Shown here piece after piece: positions 1 through 8,600 of a stretch of DNA of 22,793 nucleotides. Position numbers and translations under genes: made by a program. Each line of letters begins with the position of its first letter. Within the stretch, counting starts at the first letter, position 1. This stretch comes from Bacillota bacterium. GTDB taxonomy: Bacteria > Bacillota > Dethiobacteria > DTU022. The DNA is taken from positions 1-22,793 of the forward strand of contig JAAYGO010000177.1 in NCBI GenBank assembly GCA_012727685.1, read 5' to 3'. The notes beneath the pieces were generated by a model, which worked only from the letters and a program-made list of their open reading frames with translations, had not been told where the DNA came from and did no database searches.

Positions 1-23
1 ATGAGGTAAAAAAAAGAAAAAGG

Positions 24-90
24 GGCCGCTCCAGGCTCTCTGGAACAGCTCCTGACATGAGTTCCAATACCTGCCTAAGTGGCGGCTTTT
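24..90 (+). other. Possible structured RNA or leader upstream of zapA
   Basis: No gene is visible in the first 234 bases. An outer pairing GCCGC (25-29) with GCGGC (82-86), followed by TTTT, encloses a small CCAG/CTGG hairpin (31-43) and a perfect TGGAAC (41-46) / GTTCCA (61-66) pairing. A second TGGAAC at 104-109 could compete for the same GTTCCA. The small hairpin and the TGGAAC stem overlap, so they are alternatives. This might be the 3' end or terminator of an upstream transcript, or a leader. I recognise no known riboswitch or T-box consensus, so the call is weak. Confidence 0.25.
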
Positions 91-118
91 AAAGTCACAA
101 ATCTGGAACGACTTTTAG

Positions 119-163
119 GTCAGCCCCCAGGGTGAGGGGGGCTGCATCTGGCTGACGCTTTTT
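119..163 (+). terminator. Terminator-like hairpin with an alternative inner stem
   Basis: GTCAGCC (119-125) pairs perfectly with GGCTGAC (150-156) and is followed by GCTTTTT, as in an intrinsic terminator. CAGCCCCC (121-128) can instead pair perfectly with GGGGGCTG (137-144), which excludes the first stem. It overlaps a dispersed repeat copy. It may end the operon upstream of zapA or act as an attenuator; the sequence alone cannot decide. Confidence 0.4.
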
Positions 164-166
164 CAG
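128..166 (+). repeat. Dispersed 39-bp intergenic repeat, copy 1
   Basis: The block begins CAGGGTGAGGGGGGCTG and ends CGCTTTTTCAG. It matches the reverse complement of 21038-21076 at about 33 of 39 positions, including the first 17 without a gap, and resembles 5564-5602. All three copies lie between genes. Confidence 0.75.
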
Positions 167-234
167 AACAGATGGCGGTGCGCGGGAATAAGATCGCCTT
201 GCTATTTACGCCTGAACCCGGGAGGTAGGCACTA

Positions 235-513
235 GTGGCGGAAAGTGAAAAGAACAGGGTTACCGTGAGGATTATGGGGGAAGAATATGCGATCCGGGGA
301 AGCGCCTCTCCCGAGTCTATGCAAAGGGTCGCCAGTTACGTGGACGGCTTGATGGAAAAACTGGCGCAAAAAAACCGCCACATGAGCAAGCATAAAATTG
401 CCGTCCTGGCGGCGATTAACCTGGCCGACGAACTGCTGCGCTACAAAGAGGGATTTCACCGCTACGCCGGCGATGATCACAGGGACAGGGGAGACGAGGA
501 TGAACTGGTTTGA
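235..513 (+). CDS. zapA: Cell division protein ZapA
   Basis: This 92-residue protein fits the ZapA family, small dimeric cytoplasmic proteins that bundle FtsZ filaments and stabilise the Z ring. The N-terminal half has the family's beta-strand pattern (NRVTVRIMGEEYAIRG, then the helix start SPESMQRVASYVDGLM). The second half is the long helix used for dimerisation (KHKIAVLAAINLADELLRYK). Length is typical. The GTG start at 235 has GGAGGT at 221-226, eight bases upstream. The next gene, cvpA, starts inside it. ZapA followed by CvpA, PolX and MutS2 is a common Firmicute order, often just after pheT, which would lie off the left edge (inference). Confidence 0.9.
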   Translation: MAESEKNRVTVRIMGEEYAIRGSASPESMQRVASYVDGLMEKLAQKNRHMSKHKIAVLAAINLADELLRYKEGFHRYAGDDHRDRGDEDELV

Positions 514-1087
514 TTTTGTGCTGCTGGGTATAATGGTGATATATACAGTGGGCGGTTTCCGGCAAGGCCTGCTCAAGCAGTTCTTCAATCTCTTTGGCTT
601 TCTGATCGCCCTGGTGCTGGCGTTTGCCGGCAGCAAATTTTTAAGCGGCGATCTTGCCGCCTACCTGAAACCGGAGCTGCTCGTCCCCTACCAGGAAGTG
701 ATCCACCTGCTGGGCGCCGAAACAGCGATGGAGCAGGTGCTGGAGCTGGTTGCCGGCGTGCTGGTTTTCATCGTTCTATTGGTTGTCTTGCTGCTTCTTT
801 TCCGGCTGCTTTCGGGCGGCCTGAAGTGGTTCAATAAATTGCCGGTAATCGGCTTCTTCAACCGCCTGGGCGGAGCGCTTTTGGGCCTGCTGATCGGCGC
901 CGTTTTCGCTTATGTGGTGATCAGCGTCATTTCGCTGGTGCCGGTGCGGGGGCTTATGGAAGCGGTGGCCGGATCATACCTTGCCGGGATGGCGGAGATG
1001 CACGGCGCCGCCGCTACCGCGTGGGTTAAGAGCGTGCTCCTGGAGTACTACCTCAATACGGTGCAGAACGGCGGAGTGCTTCCCTAA
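500..1087 (+). CDS. cvpA: CvpA family membrane protein
   Basis: The protein belongs to the CvpA/YshB family of small integral membrane proteins, named after the E. coli colicin V production protein; its molecular role is not settled. From the ATG at 500 it has 195 residues and starts MNWFDFVLLGIMVIYTVGGFRQGL, the usual family opening with the conserved G-hhR-G motif. Hydrophobic segments lie near residues 5-20, 27-45, 82-105 and 118-145, consistent with four membrane helices. The reading frame is open further upstream, but the ATG at 500 fits the family N-terminus. It overlaps zapA by 14 bases, so the two are probably translationally coupled. Confidence 0.85.
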   Translation: MNWFDFVLLGIMVIYTVGGFRQGLLKQFFNLFGFLIALVLAFAGSKFLSGDLAAYLKPELLVPYQEVIHLLGAETAMEQVLELVAGVLVFIVLLVVLLLLFRLLSGGLKWFNKLPVIGFFNRLGGALLGLLIGAVFAYVVISVISLVPVRGLMEAVAGSYLAGMAEMHGAAATAWVKSVLLEYYLNTVQNGGVLP

Positions 1088-1159
1088 AGATGGGGCGAGT
1101 GGAGCTCCGCTCGGCCACCCATTTTCAGAATAACTTTAGGAATTTGGTAGGATTTAAAA

Positions 1160-2896
1160 ATGGAAAACTGGGAAGTTGCGGCAGCCCTGGAACGGATGGC
1201 GGGGCTGCTGGCGTTAAAGGGTGAAAACGATTACAAGGTGCGGGCTTACAGCCACGCCGCCCGGCAGGTTATCCGCTGCACCGAGCCTTTAAGCAAGCTG
1301 ATTGCCGCAGGGAGGCTGCGCCAGCTTCCCGGCATCGGTGAAGCGCTGGAGGCAAAGATCGAGGAGCTGGTCAGCACCGGGCGAAGCTCCTTCCTCGCCA
1401 GGCTCGAGGCGGAAGTGCCCTCGGAGCTGCTTGCCCTCTTTACCATCCCGGGCATCGGCTATAAAACGGCAGCCACCCTGGTGCAGGGTTTGCAGCTCGG
1501 CAACCTGGCACAGCTCGAAGAGGCGGTCCGCGATGGGCGGGTGGAGCAACTGCCCGGCCTGGGGCCGGCGGTGGCCCGTAGTATTTTGCGCTTCTTTGAT
1601 GAACGCCGCGCCGGACCGGCGCGCTTTCACCGCGGCGTGGCGGTGCCGCTGGCCGAAAAAACGGTTGCGTTTATCAAGAAGCTAAGCGGTGTAAAAAAGG
1701 TTGAGGCTGCCGGGGCTTACCGGCGAGGCGTGGAGATGGTGGCGGAAATGCCGCTGCTGGTGGCCCTCGATGAGCCCGCCGCCGGTGCCAAAATCAAAGA
1801 GGCGCTCTGGGATTTGCCGGGATTAACGGCGCTGGTCCCGGCGGGAGAAGATATAATTTTAGAAAACGTAACCGGCTTGCCGGTGCGCCTGATCTTTACC
1901 GCCAAGGCTGCGTTTCCCACCAGCCTCGCCGCGCTGACCGGTTCGCAGCAGCACTGGGCCGGACTGGTGGAGAGCGCCCGGCAGAGCGGCTTTACCTTAA
2001 CCGGGGGCGGGCTCTGGCAAAACGGCAGCGCCCTAAGACTGGAGGATGAGAGAGCCCTTTACCGCGCCTTAAAGCTGGAATACGTTCCGCCGGAGCTGCG
2101 CGAAGGGGCAGGAGAGCTGGCAGAGGCCGCGGCCGGGAAACTGCCGCCGCTGCTTGAGCAAAAACAGATCCGCGGCGATCTGCACCTGCACAGCGATTGG
2201 AGCGACGGCAGCGCCTCCATCGAGGCCCTGGTCCAGGAGGCGGAGGCCCTGGGTTACGAATATATGGCGGTGACCGATCACTCCCCGTCGTTAAAGATCG
2301 CCGGGGGACTCGCCGTGGAGCGGCTGCTGGAACAGATTGAAGCCATCAGGCGACTCAACGAGGCGAAGTCCGGCGGCTGCGTCATCCTGGCCGGTGCGGA
2401 AGTGGACATCCTCCCTGACGGCTCCCTGGATCTGCCCGACTGGATCCTGGAACGCCTCGACGTGGTCATCGCTTCCGTGCACAGCCACTTCCGGCAGGAC
2501 CGGGAGACCATGACCAGCCGGATCTGCCGGGCCATGGAGCATCCACTCGTGCATATGATCGGGCACCCCACGGGAAGGCTGCTCGGCAGCAGGGGCGGCT
2601 ACGAGATTGACGTGGAAAAACTGATCAACTGCGCTGCGGCCACGGGCACGATCTTCGAGATCAACTCCTCGCCGCAGCGGCTCGATCTGCCGGCGGCATA
2701 CCTGCGCCCGGCCCGTGACGCCGGGGTAAAAATATGCGTGAACACCGACGCGCACAGCACCGTCACCATGGCGGACATGAGCTTCGGCGTTACCGCAGCC
2801 CGGCGCGGCCGGCTGGCAGCGGGGGATCTGATCAATACCCTGCCGCTGGCGGAGCTGCGGGCGGTTTTACAGCAAAAACGCCGGAGGGAGAGGTGA
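1160..2896 (+). CDS. polX: PolX/PHP family protein; polymerase site degenerate, PHP nuclease intact
   Basis: The 578 residues match bacterial family X polymerases in length and order: an N-terminal 8-kDa-like region and helix-hairpin-helix repeats (LPGIG at 56-60, IPGIG at 96-100, LPGLG at 131-135), a Pol-beta-type palm (about 160-315), and a C-terminal PHP domain (about 337-570). PHP domains of this family are metal-dependent 3'-5' exonucleases / AP endonucleases. All expected PHP ligands are visible: H342, H344, D349, H374, E414, H441, H469, D530 and H532. The palm motif normally written GSxRRGxETVGDxDxL reads GAYRRGVEMVAEMPLL, so the two catalytic aspartates are E196 and P198. The third, normally in V-D-L, is R243. 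Polymerisation is therefore probably lost while the nuclease remains (inference). The ATG at 1160 follows a weak GGTAGGA. The stop lies inside an inverted repeat arm. Confidence 0.9.
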   Translation: MENWEVAAALERMAGLLALKGENDYKVRAYSHAARQVIRCTEPLSKLIAAGRLRQLPGIGEALEAKIEELVSTGRSSFLARLEAEVPSELLALFTIPGIGYKTAATLVQGLQLGNLAQLEEAVRDGRVEQLPGLGPAVARSILRFFDERRAGPARFHRGVAVPLAEKTVAFIKKLSGVKKVEAAGAYRRGVEMVAEMPLLVALDEPAAGAKIKEALWDLPGLTALVPAGEDIILENVTGLPVRLIFTAKAAFPTSLAALTGSQQHWAGLVESARQSGFTLTGGGLWQNGSALRLEDERALYRALKLEYVPPELREGAGELAEAAAGKLPPLLEQKQIRGDLHLHSDWSDGSASIEALVQEAEALGYEYMAVTDHSPSLKIAGGLAVERLLEQIEAIRRLNEAKSGGCVILAGAEVDILPDGSLDLPDWILERLDVVIASVHSHFRQDRETMTSRICRAMEHPLVHMIGHPTGRLLGSRGGYEIDVEKLINCAAATGTIFEINSSPQRLDLPAAYLRPARDAGVKICVNTDAHSTVTMADMSFGVTAARRGRLAAGDLINTLPLAELRAVLQQKRRRER

Positions 2897-2998
2897 GAAG
2901 TGAGAAGTTAGAGGTGAGATTGCCGCAGGCGCTTTAAACCTTAGCCCGAATAACATGGTCTATTTTTCTCACTTCCAACATCTCACTTCTCACCTCTC
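2888..2998. repeat. Large inverted repeat with 32-bp arms built of heptads
   Basis: The left arm (2888-2919) and the reverse complement of the right arm (2967-2998) agree at 29 of 32 positions, with a 47-base centre. The left arm is a run of related 7-mers: GTGAGAA, GTGAGAA, GTTAGAG, GTGAGA. The polX stop codon (2894-2896) lies inside the left arm. It may be an extragenic palindrome or a small mobile element; no open reading frame is associated with it. Confidence 0.85.
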
Positions 2999-3000
2999 GT

Positions 3001-3029
3001 AAGCCATGCTACAGGCCTTGGCTTTTTTT
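3001..3029 (+). terminator. Rho-independent terminator after polX
   Basis: AAGCCA (3001-3006) pairs with TGGCTT (3019-3024) across a 12-base loop, and the T run covers 3023-3029. It sits directly after the inverted repeat and would end the zapA-cvpA-polX transcript. The stem is short, so efficiency is uncertain. Confidence 0.55.
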
Positions 3030-3178
3030 CATTCCCTGATTGTGCTCTCGTTTGGATGTAGGCATGGAGGTCAACTTGCAAAGCTGTCGCTCTTTTCATT
3101 CATCAGTTTGTATTGTGTTGCTGTATGGGCTGGAATAGCGCATGAATCTTTAATCTACCAGTGGAGAGGCCGGGTCAA

Positions 3179-5551
3179 ATGATCATTACTGAAAGAGAAA
3201 TCAAGGTCCTGGAGTTCGACGCCATCCGGGAGAGGCTGGCCGCCCTGGCGTCGACACCGATGGGGCGGCAGCGAGCCCTTGAACTAATGCCGCTAGCGGA
3301 CGCGGCAGCAGTGGAGCAGCTCTTGCGCGAAACCGGCGAAGGGCGCCTGCTCCATGCCCGGGGCGTTTTTTCACCCCCATCCATGGCCGATATTGAACCC
3401 TACGTGCTGCGGGCGGACAAGGGAGGCATTTTAAGCGGGGCTGAACTGGCCGCCGTAGCCCTTTTCTTAAAAGGGGCGCGCCGCTGGCAGCAGTTGATGA
3501 AAAGCGAGGAGAACCGGGAGCTTTACCCGCTGCTGGCCGGTTTGGTGGCCAGGCTGAACGGCTGCCCGGGGTTGCTGCGCGACCTGGAGCGCGCCATCGA
3601 CCCGGAGGGTGCGGTTCTGGACAGTGCCTCCCCGCTGCTGGCCTCGCTGCGCCGTCAGCAGCGGATCATCCAGGAACAGATCAAGGAAAAGCTCGATTCC
3701 TATTTGCGCAGCAGCCATTTCCGGCGCTACCTGCAGGAGCCGCTTATCACCATCCGCAACGGGCGCTATGTGCTGCCGGTCAAGCAGGAATACCGGCAGC
3801 AGGTGGAAGGGGTGCTGCACGATCAATCTTCCAGCGGGGCTACGCTGTTTATCGAGCCGCTGCCGGTGGTGCAACTGCAAAATCAGCTCACCACGGTCAC
3901 CAACCGGGCCGAGCGGGAGATCGAGCGCATCTTGAGCGAGTTGAGCGTCAAGACGGCAGCCCTGCGGGAAGAGCTGCTGCAGGACCGCGCCATCTTGACC
4001 GGACTGGATCTGATCGCCGCCCGCGGCCGACTGAGCCTGGAGCAGCAGGCCATTGCCCCGGAAATATTAAGGGAGGGGAAAAGGCGCCTGCGCCTGGTCC
4101 AGATGCGCCACCCGCTCCTCACCGGGAAGGTGGTGCCGCTGAATTTATCCCTCGGTGACGGCCACCGCGTGCTGGTGATCACGGGGCCCAATACCGGCGG
4201 GAAGACGGTGGCCTTGAAAACAATCGGGCTCTGCGCGATCATGGTCCAGAGCGGGCTGCATATTCCCGCCGGCGAGGAAACCGCCCTCTCCGTGTTCGAT
4301 CAGATCAGGGCCGATATCGGCGACGAACAGAGCATCGCCCAGTCCCTGAGCACTTTTTCCGGCCACATGAAAAATATTGTTTCGATCCTGGCGGCAGCCT
4401 GCCCCTCATCCCTGGTCCTCTTTGACGAAATCGGGGCGGGGACCGATCCCTCGGAGGGGGCAGCCCTGGCCATGGCCATCCTGGCGGAGCTCTTTGCCGC
4501 CGGCGCCCTGGTCGTGGCCACCACCCACATGAATGAGCTGAAGCTGTTCGCCCAGGTGCAGGAGGGGGCGCAGAACGCGGCCATGGAATTCGACCCGGAA
4601 ACCCTGGCGCCCACCTACCGCCTTTTGCAGGGTGTACCCGGGCAGAGCAATGCCTTTGTGATCGCCGCGCGGCTCGGGCTGCCTGCGGCCGTGCTCGAGC
4701 AGGCCCGCTCCTTCCTCCGGCAGGAGCACGGCAATATGGAAAAGATGATCGCCAGCCTGGTCGAGGATCAGCGCCGCCTGGAGCAGGACAGCCGTGAGGC
4801 GGCCCGCGACCGGGCCCGGGCACTGGCGCTGCGGCGGCAAATGGAAGAGGAAAAAGAGAAGCTCGAGCTTAAACGGGAAGAGATTCTCCGGCAGGCGCGG
4901 GAAGAGGCCCGCCACCTGCTGCGCCACACCAAGGCAACGGTGGATAAGCTGATCCGGGAGCTGCAGGAGCTGAGAAAGGCCGGCACCGGCAACGGTGAAG
5001 TGCTGGCGCAGGCTGAAGAGCTGCGCCGGGAGCTGCATGCCCTGCGCCGCGAAACGGAACAGGGGCTGGAATCAAAGGAGGAGTTGCCGCCGCCGGAGCT
5101 GGAACTGGCTCCCGGTAAAGCGGTCTTCGTGCAGAGCCTTAAGCAGGAGGGGGAGATCATCTCCTGCTCGGACGACGGCGCGCTGGTACAGATCGGGGCC
5201 ATGAAGGTCCACGTGCCCCGGCAGGATCTGCGCCTCCTGCGCGTCCCTGAAGGCCGGGAAAAACCCCCTGCCGGCGGCTATACCATGCAAAAGAGCCGGG
5301 CCGTGCGCCCCGAAGTGGACCTGCGCGGCATGACCGTGGAGGAGGCGGTGCCGGCCGTGGAAAAACTTTTCGACGACGCCCTCTGGGCCGGCCTTTCCCG
5401 GGTTACCCTGATCCACGGCCGGGGAACGGGTAAGCTCATGCAGGGGCTGCACGCCTACCTGCAGGGCCACCCCCTCGTCAAATCATTCCGCCTCGGCCAG
5501 CCCGGCGAAGGCGGCACCGGCGTCACCATTGTTGAACTCAAGTCTAAATGA
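3179..5551 (+). CDS. mutS2: MutS2 ATPase/endonuclease with C-terminal Smr domain
   Basis: MutS2 is a MutS homologue without the mismatch-recognition domain. In different bacteria it suppresses recombination or acts on collided ribosomes. From the ATG at 3179 it has 790 residues, close to the family norm. Order: core/lever region; ATPase with Walker A GPNTGGKT near residue 335, Walker B LVLFDEIGAGTDPSEG near 412 and the ATTHMNELK switch; a charged coiled coil about 510-640; a small beta-rich region; and a C-terminal Smr domain from about 713 (VDLRGMTVEEAV and IHGRGTGKLMQGL), the nuclease signature. An in-frame GTG at 3161 is possible, but GGAGAGG at 3162-3168 is placed to serve the ATG at 3179. 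It is separated from polX by a repeat and terminator, so it probably has its own promoter. Confidence 0.95.
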   Translation: MIITEREIKVLEFDAIRERLAALASTPMGRQRALELMPLADAAAVEQLLRETGEGRLLHARGVFSPPSMADIEPYVLRADKGGILSGAELAAVALFLKGARRWQQLMKSEENRELYPLLAGLVARLNGCPGLLRDLERAIDPEGAVLDSASPLLASLRRQQRIIQEQIKEKLDSYLRSSHFRRYLQEPLITIRNGRYVLPVKQEYRQQVEGVLHDQSSSGATLFIEPLPVVQLQNQLTTVTNRAEREIERILSELSVKTAALREELLQDRAILTGLDLIAARGRLSLEQQAIAPEILREGKRRLRLVQMRHPLLTGKVVPLNLSLGDGHRVLVITGPNTGGKTVALKTIGLCAIMVQSGLHIPAGEETALSVFDQIRADIGDEQSIAQSLSTFSGHMKNIVSILAAACPSSLVLFDEIGAGTDPSEGAALAMAILAELFAAGALVVATTHMNELKLFAQVQEGAQNAAMEFDPETLAPTYRLLQGVPGQSNAFVIAARLGLPAAVLEQARSFLRQEHGNMEKMIASLVEDQRRLEQDSREAARDRARALALRRQMEEEKEKLELKREEILRQAREEARHLLRHTKATVDKLIRELQELRKAGTGNGEVLAQAEELRRELHALRRETEQGLESKEELPPPELELAPGKAVFVQSLKQEGEIISCSDDGALVQIGAMKVHVPRQDLRLLRVPEGREKPPAGGYTMQKSRAVRPEVDLRGMTVEEAVPAVEKLFDDALWAGLSRVTLIHGRGTGKLMQGLHAYLQGHPLVKSFRLGQPGEGGTGVTIVELKSK

Positions 5552-5563
5552 TTAGTACCGGGG

Positions 5564-5602
5564 CAGGGTGAGGGGGCTGAATCCGGCTCCCGCATTTTAA
5601 AG
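5564..5602 (+). repeat. Dispersed 39-bp intergenic repeat, copy 2, hairpin-forming
   Basis: The block begins CAGGGTGAGGGGGCTG and continues through CGGCTCCCGCATTTT, closely matching the copy at 21038-21076 (reverse) with one G fewer. GGGGGCTG (5572-5579) pairs with CGGCTCCC (5584-5591), two of the eight pairs being G-U, around the loop AATC, followed by GCATTTT. In this orientation it could help terminate mutS2 transcription. Confidence 0.75.
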
Positions 5603-5616
5603 AGCAGCAAGGCAAA

Positions 5617-5654
5617 AGGGGCAGGCCTGCAAGTGCAGGCCCGCCCCTCGCTTT
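5617..5654. terminator. Bidirectional terminator between convergent mutS2 and PBP genes
   Basis: The left arm (5617-5630) and right arm (5635-5648) form a 14-bp GC-rich stem with one mismatch and the loop AAGT. A CTTTT stretch follows on the plus strand. On the minus strand the stem is followed by TTTTGCC. That suits the end points of both genes. Confidence 0.8.
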
Positions 5655-5677
5655 TACCGGGGAACGCAGTTTTTATA

Positions 5678-8600
5678 TTAACGGACGAACGTCCATAACG
5701 GAACCCATAAACCGGGCAGCAACGAGCGTCCCTCCGCTCCTTCGTTTCTGCCGTCCAGAAGTTGCTTTAGATAAGACAGGAATCCAGGCAGGCTATTTGT
5801 ATTACCTCCACTGCCACCAATACCATTTTCTTCTACCTTAAATTTGGCGATCAGGTTTAAATTTCTGTTGAGGTTATTGAGCGTGATGGTCGACTGGGTG
5901 GGGTTGCCGTGAACGTCTCCTTCCCATCTATCAAATACATATCCAGATCCAGGGATGGGTTCTGCTTTTATGGTTACCGGAGTCCCAGCCGGAAGAGATA
6001 TCACGGTACCGGACGAAACAGTCCCGATACCAGAAACTTCAAACTGACCGGCATTGTCGGGTTCTGACGTTACTTTGATTGTGTACTCTTCTGGCGGCGG
6101 GGGATCTATCCTTATCGTTACCGTTGCCGGATCGACCGTGCCTTTCTTTTCGAGGATGGCATGAAGGGTGTAGGTATAGGTCTTGCCCGGTTCAACGTGG
6201 GAATCGGTATAGCTGCGGCTGTCGGAACCGAGCGTAACACCGCTTTCGGAGCCGTCAACCTCCCGGTAAAGCAAGAATTCTTCGACCTCTGAGCCGCTGT
6301 ATTTCCAGGTCAGTTTAATCCCTTCGGGAACCAGCTCGGCCTTGAAATCCTTTATGGTCCCGGTGTATTCGGTGTGAATATCGCAAACTTCATCGGGCGC
6401 CCTTTCGGAAGCGTCCGCCGGTTTCCGCCCGGCGCCGCGCTTCCAGCGGCCGTCGGTGGTGATAAACTCGGGGCGGTTAAAGAAATACTCTTCGTCAACC
6501 TGGTCGCGCGGGCAGAACTCGTTGGCGATCTTGCCGGAAGCTTCGCAGATTTCGAGCTCGATATGCATATCGCATTCCGTGCGCGGCACATGGTTGGCCA
6601 GGAAATAATCGGTACGCGTCGCCTCGGCATCACGGCACTCGTCCGTGGGCAGAAGGCCCGATTTCGAACAGACTGTGACCCGCACGATCCCTTCAGGCGC
6701 CGGTTTGAATTCTTCCGCCGGCACCTTTTCGTAGACCTTGCTAAAGACGTCGCGCAGGCATGAGGTGGTGTAGTTCCAGCCGTTGACGATCCGTCCCATG
6801 GTTTTGATATCGTAGCCCATCCAGAGGGAGGCAACCAGGTTTGGCGTATAGGCCATCAGGTAAGCGTCAAAAAATTCATCGGTGGTGCCGGTTTTTGCCG
6901 CCATGGGGCGCGGGCTTTGCAGCCCCCGGGCGGTAGTGTTGCGCACTACTTCCTGGAGAATGCTGTTGATTAAAAAGGCCGTTTGCTCGGAGATCACCTG
7001 TTCCGGGTTGAGCTTGTGCTCGTAAATAATATTTCCTTCCCGGTCTTCGATCCGCGTCACCGTGTACTGGTCTATCTTTAACCCGTCCGTGGCAAACACG
7101 GCAAAAGCCTGGGCCATATCCAGGGCCGTTACTTCGCAGGCTCCGAGGGTCCAACTGGGCTGGGCTTCAGCCGGGTTGAGGGTTGAAAGACCCATCCGCC
7201 GGGCGTACTCCGCCCCTTTTTCCGGCCCAACCGCCAGGTAGGTGCGGACAGCCGGTATGTTCAGGGAGTGGGAGAGCCCCGTGCGCACGGTAACCAGGCC
7301 CTGGAACGCCCCGCTGTAGTTTTCCGGGTACCAGGTCGGGTTCGCTTCGACGATCATCGGGGAGTCGTCCAGGGTGGCTCCCGCTCCGGCCAGCGTCCCT
7401 TCTTCAAAGGCCGGGGCATAGGCAATCAGGGGCTTGATCGCCGATCCGGGCTGCCTTTCACTTAAGAAGCGCAGGTTCTTGTTGTTGGGGCCGTATGCCC
7501 GGCCACCGCCTAAAGCCATGATGGCTCCTGTTTGCGGATCAGCCAAAACCAGGGCGGCCTGGGGTTGCGGGACGCCGTTTTCTTCATCAATATACGCGTC
7601 GGGGTAGTCCGCGGGCAGTTCGCCGTTGTTGGCGAGGAAAGCCTCCCACAGCTTTTCCATGTTTATATAGATAGTGGTCGGGTAATGCTCCGCCTTGTTC
7701 ATTACCGCTTCCACGTGGCTTTGAAGTTCCGTGTCCAGGGTGGTATAGATGCGCAAGCCGCCGTTATAGATGGCATTGTATGCTTCGTCCTTATTGCCGT
7801 ATTCAGGCATGGCGGAGAGGATTTCAATCAGTTCGTGGTGCACCACGTAGTCGACAAAATACGGATAGGGGTATTCCGGGTTCGGCGGTTCCGCGTAAAC
7901 AATATGCTTGTTTACGGCGGCCTCGTATTCGGCTTCGCTGATAAAGCCGAGCCGCTTCATGTTATTGAGGGCCAGCTTTGCCCGCGCCTCCGCTTCTTCC
8001 TTGTTGATAAAGGGGTTGTAATACTCAGGAGCGCGCAGCAGCGCCGCCAGCAGGGCTGCCTCGGCAATGGTAATTTCACCTACACTTTTGTTGAAGTAGG
8101 TTTGGGAGGCGGTTTCAACGCCGTAGGCGCCGTTGCCGAAATACATCCGGTTCAAATACATCTCCAGGATTTCATCTTTCGAAAACTGCTGTTCCAACTG
8201 CACGGCCAGCCAGATCTCCTGGACCTTGCGCTTAATGCTTTTTTCCTGGGTCAGGTAGGAGTGCTGCACCAGCTCCTGGGTGAGCGTGGTTGCGCCCTGC
8301 GAAAAACTTTTCGTGCGCAGGTTGACATAGAGAGCCCGCATGAAGCCGATGATATCAAAGCCGAAGTGCTTCTCAAAGCGCTCGTCTTCTAGGGCGATGA
8401 CCGCCTTTTGCATATGATCGGGTATTTCCGAAAGGGGGATGTAGAGGCGGTTTTGTTCGGCGTGCAGCGCCGTAACCTCGTTGCCCAGGTTGTCGTAAAG
8501 GATCGACGTTTCCACCGTTTTCAGCAAATCTACATCAAGCGCCGGGCAGTCCCGGAGGTAATAGGCAACCAGGCCGGCCGCCGAAGCGGCGCCGGCCAGG

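Noticed and set aside
1..234. T-box or tRNA-like structure before zapA
   Set aside because: No T-box consensus (GGTGG, ACCGCG) and no cloverleaf can be drawn.
398..499. Longer CvpA reading frame starting at 398
   Set aside because: The extra residues come from another frame of zapA and do not fit the family start; ATG 500 does.
2888..2998. CRISPR array from the regular GTGAGAA units
   Set aside because: The units are 7 bp with no spacers and form one inverted repeat.
4305..5202. Long minus-strand open frames inside mutS2
   Set aside because: They mirror a GC-rich real gene, have low-complexity Ser/Arg/Pro composition and no ribosome binding site or domain.
7532..8392. 286-codon plus-strand open frame opposite the PBP gene
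   Set aside because: It lies fully antisense to conserved GT51 and transpeptidase motifs, has no recognisable domain, and is a codon-bias shadow.
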